Part shown: one piece after another, positions 7,387 to 9,534 of the stretch
Position numbering within the stretch: position 1 is the stretch's first letter
Layout of the letters: the number at the start of each line of letters is the position of its first letter
Assembly: GCA_900762005.1 (NCBI GenBank)
Contig: CAAFEV010000214.1
Coordinates: forward strand, 1 to 9,534
Source of the DNA: an uncultured Oscillospiraceae bacterium
GTDB taxonomy: Bacteria; Bacillota; Clostridia; Oscillospirales; Oscillospiraceae
Reading direction: 5' to 3'
DNA: 9,534 bases
The notes under the pieces: generated by a model
Database searches by the model: none
What the model was told of the DNA's origin: nothing
What the model saw: only the letters and a program-made list of their open reading frames with translations
Translations under genes and position numbers: made by a program

Positions 7387-8805
7387 CTATTTTGCAAGGC
7401 TTAGGGTAAAGGAGAATTCCGTCACGCCGTCATGGCTGGTGACGTAGATATCCTCACCGTGTGAGAGGATGATGGTCTTGACGATATAAAGCCCCAAGCC
7501 GACTCCGTCGCGATCCATGGAGCGGCTGCGGTCGGTTTTATGAAACCGTTCAAAAATCAACGGCAGCTCTTCCCGTGGCAGCGTTTCACCGGTATTGCCG
7601 ACGGTAATCACCGCGCTGGTGCCGCGCCGGATTACCTTTAAAGACAGCGTGCCGCCCGGATTGACAAATTTCACCGCGTTATCAATCAGATTTTGCAGCA
7701 CCTGCGTAATCGAATCCGCTAGGGCACGTACCATCACGCCGTTTTCGGGCATATCCACCCTGACGTCGATGTTCTTTTTCTCAATGCGCTGTTCAAAATA
7801 AATCAGGGACTGTCCCGCAAGGTCGCAGACGTTAAACTCTTGCATCTGCTCCGGGCGGACGCCTGTGTCACGCAGCCGCGCTACGTCGAGCATACTGCGT
7901 ACCAGACGCGACAGCCGGCGCACCTGCGTACTGACAAGCTGCATATAGTCCTCGTGACGCTCCTTCGGAATCGTGCCGTCAATCATGCCGTCGATATAGC
8001 CGGCGATGGTCGTCATCGGTGTTTTCAGCTCATGGCTGACATTGGCAACAAAATCCTTCTGCGCCTCTTCGGAGCGTTTTAGCTCGGCAGCCATATTGTT
8101 GAAGGCTATGGCAAGCTGCCGCATCTCCTCGCTCTGCTTCTCGGTGGAAACATGCACGTCGAAATTACCGTGGGCAATCTGACGCGCCGCTGCCGCCATG
8201 GTTCTGAGCGGCTTACTCTCCCTGTGCAGTGCCATCGGTACGATAAACAGGAACAGAATCAGCACCGCCAACGCCGTTAACGCAAAAATGCGTACAGTCT
8301 GCACCGAGACCGCGTCCAACAAATCGGCGGACATGGAGGCAAGCACGATGCACAGCCGCTCTCCGCTTTGGCTCACTACCGGCACGGCGACGGCAAGCCG
8401 GCTGTCGTGGTATATCTCTGCGGCGGCATCGTCCGACGCTTCGCTGTACAGCTCAAAAAAGTTATCCTTTTGCACGTTAATCAGCTGCTCGCCGATGAAT
8501 TCACAGCCCTGAATCTTCTCAGCGCACAGGAGCACCTTTCCGCCGGCGTCGGCAATAAGAATATTACACTCCGATGCGTTGGATGCGACGGAAAGGCTGA
8601 CGCGGAAATCCCAGTCATCCAGATAGTGTGTGGAATAGGCGGAAATCAAATCGCACACCGACATTGCCGCACTGTTCAGCTTGTTTTCGTATCGCTGGCG
8701 CAGAAACCGCGAGAGCAGCACCCAAAAGGTCATGCCAATCAGCAGCGTCGCGGCCAGCATCAGTGCGATAATGGACAGCAACTGCCGCCGAAAGGTCGTG
8801 TTCAT
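7387..8805 (-). CDS. Sensor histidine kinase (HisKA / HATPase_c), membrane-bound
   Basis: 472 residues. Two membrane helices (about 9-31 and 171-193) enclose an extracytoplasmic sensor of about 135 residues, whose strands ILIADAGGKVLL and AVAVPVV suggest a Cache/PAS-like fold. A HAMP domain follows (about 194-247), then HisKA with the H-box VSHELKTP (phospho-acceptor H258), and the ATPase domain with the N box LIDNAVKF (N376), F box IFERFHKTDRSR and G2 box DGVGLGL (433-439). The G1 box reads GNTGE instead of DxGxG; such variants are common in clostridial kinases. The kinase should phosphorylate the response regulator encoded just upstream. Its ATG overlaps that gene's stop codon (ATGA, 8802-8805) and has only a weak ribosome site (GAGGT, 8815-8819), so translational coupling is likely. 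The sensor contains Cys80, Cys94, Cys101 and Cys152; C51 is close to the first helix. The stimulus is unknown. Confidence 0.95.
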   Translation of the reverse strand: MNTTFRRQLLSIIALMLAATLLIGMTFWVLLSRFLRQRYENKLNSAAMSVCDLISAYSTHYLDDWDFRVSLSVASNASECNILIADAGGKVLLCAEKIQGCEFIGEQLINVQKDNFFELYSEASDDAAAEIYHDSRLAVAVPVVSQSGERLCIVLASMSADLLDAVSVQTVRIFALTALAVLILFLFIVPMALHRESKPLRTMAAAARQIAHGNFDVHVSTEKQSEEMRQLAIAFNNMAAELKRSEEAQKDFVANVSHELKTPMTTIAGYIDGMIDGTIPKERHEDYMQLVSTQVRRLSRLVRSMLDVARLRDTGVRPEQMQEFNVCDLAGQSLIYFEQRIEKKNIDVRVDMPENGVMVRALADSITQVLQNLIDNAVKFVNPGGTLSLKVIRRGTSAVITVGNTGETLPREELPLIFERFHKTDRSRSMDRDGVGLGLYIVKTIILSHGEDIYVTSHDGVTEFSFTLSLAK

Positions 8806-9491
8806 ACGGCGCGGACCTCAAACTTATAGCCCACCGACCAGACCGTTTTCAGCTCCCATTGCATCGAGACGCCCTCTAATTTTTCGCGCAGACGCTTGAT
8901 GTGCACGTCCACCGTACGCGTGTCGCCGAAATAGTCGAAGCCCCAGACCTCATCGAGCAGCTGATTGCGCGTATATACACGGTTCGGCGTGGAGGCAAGG
9001 TGATATAACAGTTCCATCTCCTTCGGCGGCGTCGGAATTTTGTTCCCCGCAACCGTCAGCTCAAAGGCGTCCATGTCAATCGTCAGATTGTCGAACGTCA
9101 GACGGCGTGTCACCTTCTCCGGCTCAATCCCGCTGCGGCGCAGCACCGCCTCGATGCGTGCCAGAACCTCTTTCATTTCAAAGGGCTTGGTGATGTAGTC
9201 ATCCGCACCCTGTTGCAGACCGAAAACCTTGTCCGCCGTTTCGCTCTTCGCCGTGAGCATGATAATCGGCACCTTGGACTCCATGCGGACGGCGCGGCAG
9301 ACCGCCCAGCCGTCCAGCTCCGGCAGCATTACGTCCAATAAAATCAGATTCGGCTCCAACTGGCGAAATAAATCCAGACCCTTCTGTCCGTCTGTGGCAA
9401 TCTGTACCTCGTAGCCGTCCTTCTCCAGATAAAGGCGTAAGAGGTCGGCGATGTTGTAATCGTCCTCGATAATCAGTACGGTATGTGGCAT
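8802..9491 (-). CDS. OmpR/PhoB-family response regulator
   Basis: 229 residues, the usual length for the family. The receiver domain (about 3-118) has the acidic pocket E9, D10 and D11, the phospho-acceptor D53 in LLDVMLP, T80 in MLTA, Y99 and K102 in TKPF, so it should be fully active. The winged helix DNA-binding domain (about 130-227) has the expected transactivation loop region (GDTRTVDVHIKRLREKL) and closing VGYKFEV. It is the first gene of the operon with the kinase and the HtrA-like protein. The start at 9491 is supported by AAGGGAGG 7 bases upstream. The target genes are not visible; self-regulation of this operon is usual for such systems, but no repeated operator can be judged because the promoter is cut by the window edge. 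Confidence 0.96.
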   Translation of the reverse strand: MPHTVLIIEDDYNIADLLRLYLEKDGYEVQIATDGQKGLDLFRQLEPNLILLDVMLPELDGWAVCRAVRMESKVPIIMLTAKSETADKVFGLQQGADDYITKPFEMKEVLARIEAVLRRSGIEPEKVTRRLTFDNLTIDMDAFELTVAGNKIPTPPKEMELLYHLASTPNRVYTRNQLLDEVWGFDYFGDTRTVDVHIKRLREKLEGVSMQWELKTVWSVGYKFEVRAV

Positions 9492-9498
9492 AGGAGTA

Positions 9499-9506
9499 CC
9501 TCCCTT
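9499..9506 (-). promoter_or_regulatory. Shine-Dalgarno site of the response regulator
   Basis: AAGGGAGG on the minus strand, 7 bases before the ATG at 9491. It fixes the start of the operon's first gene. Confidence 0.8.
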
Positions 9507-9522
9507 TTCTGTCTTTTTTCCT

Positions 9523-9528
9523 ATTATA
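9523..9528 (-). promoter_or_regulatory. -10 box of the two-component/HtrA operon promoter
   Basis: A perfect TATAAT on the minus strand, about 31 bases before the start codon, implies a leader of roughly 25 bases. The matching -35 would lie beyond the right end of the window, so the promoter is only half seen. Confidence 0.6.
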
Positions 9529-9534
9529 CTACAT

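Overview
The window looks like a piece of a low-to-middle-GC Gram-positive chromosome, most likely an anaerobic gut-type Clostridia member (Oscillospiraceae-like is my best guess; this is inference). The grounds are strong Shine-Dalgarno sites of the AAAGGAGG type, an OmpR/HisKA two-component pair followed by a membrane-anchored HtrA-like protein, a short YeiL-like Crp/Fnr regulator, and a very large secreted PHP-domain protein of a kind familiar from Clostridia. All five real genes lie on the minus strand, so the biological order runs from high to low coordinates. No RNA genes, CRISPR array, transposase or other mobile element is visible, and no gene-free stretch exceeds about 225 bases.

Operon 1 (9528 down to 5901): a -10 box at the right edge, an OmpR-type response regulator (9491-8802), a sensor histidine kinase overlapping it by 4 bases (8805-7387), and, 18 bases on, a membrane-anchored HtrA/PDZ protein (7368-6028). 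It ends at a UUCG-loop hairpin terminator near 5907-5926. The arrangement recalls secretion- or envelope-stress modules such as CssRS with HtrA. The notable feature is that the HtrA-like protein has lost all three catalytic triad residues (His to Asp187, Asp to Gln217, Ser to Thr293) while the rest of the fold and the PDZ domain are kept. It looks like a pseudoprotease that may act as a sensor, chaperone or adaptor for the kinase next to it.

Unit 2 (5867 down to the left edge): a well-formed promoter (TTGCAA, 17-base spacer, TATAAT) whose -35 lies in an inverted repeat, a Crp/Fnr-family regulator (5803-5198), and 91 bases later a giant exported protein that starts at 5106 and is still open at base 1 (1702 codons in the window). 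That protein has a signal peptide, four repeated beta-rich modules plus a degenerate fifth, two chitobiase C-terminal-like modules, a PHP metallohydrolase domain of the CehA/McbA type with its metal ligands present, an Ig-like region, and the beginning of a further domain that resembles a glutamine-amidotransferase-like fold. No convincing terminator or promoter separates the two genes, so the regulator may be co-transcribed with the surface enzyme and may control it.
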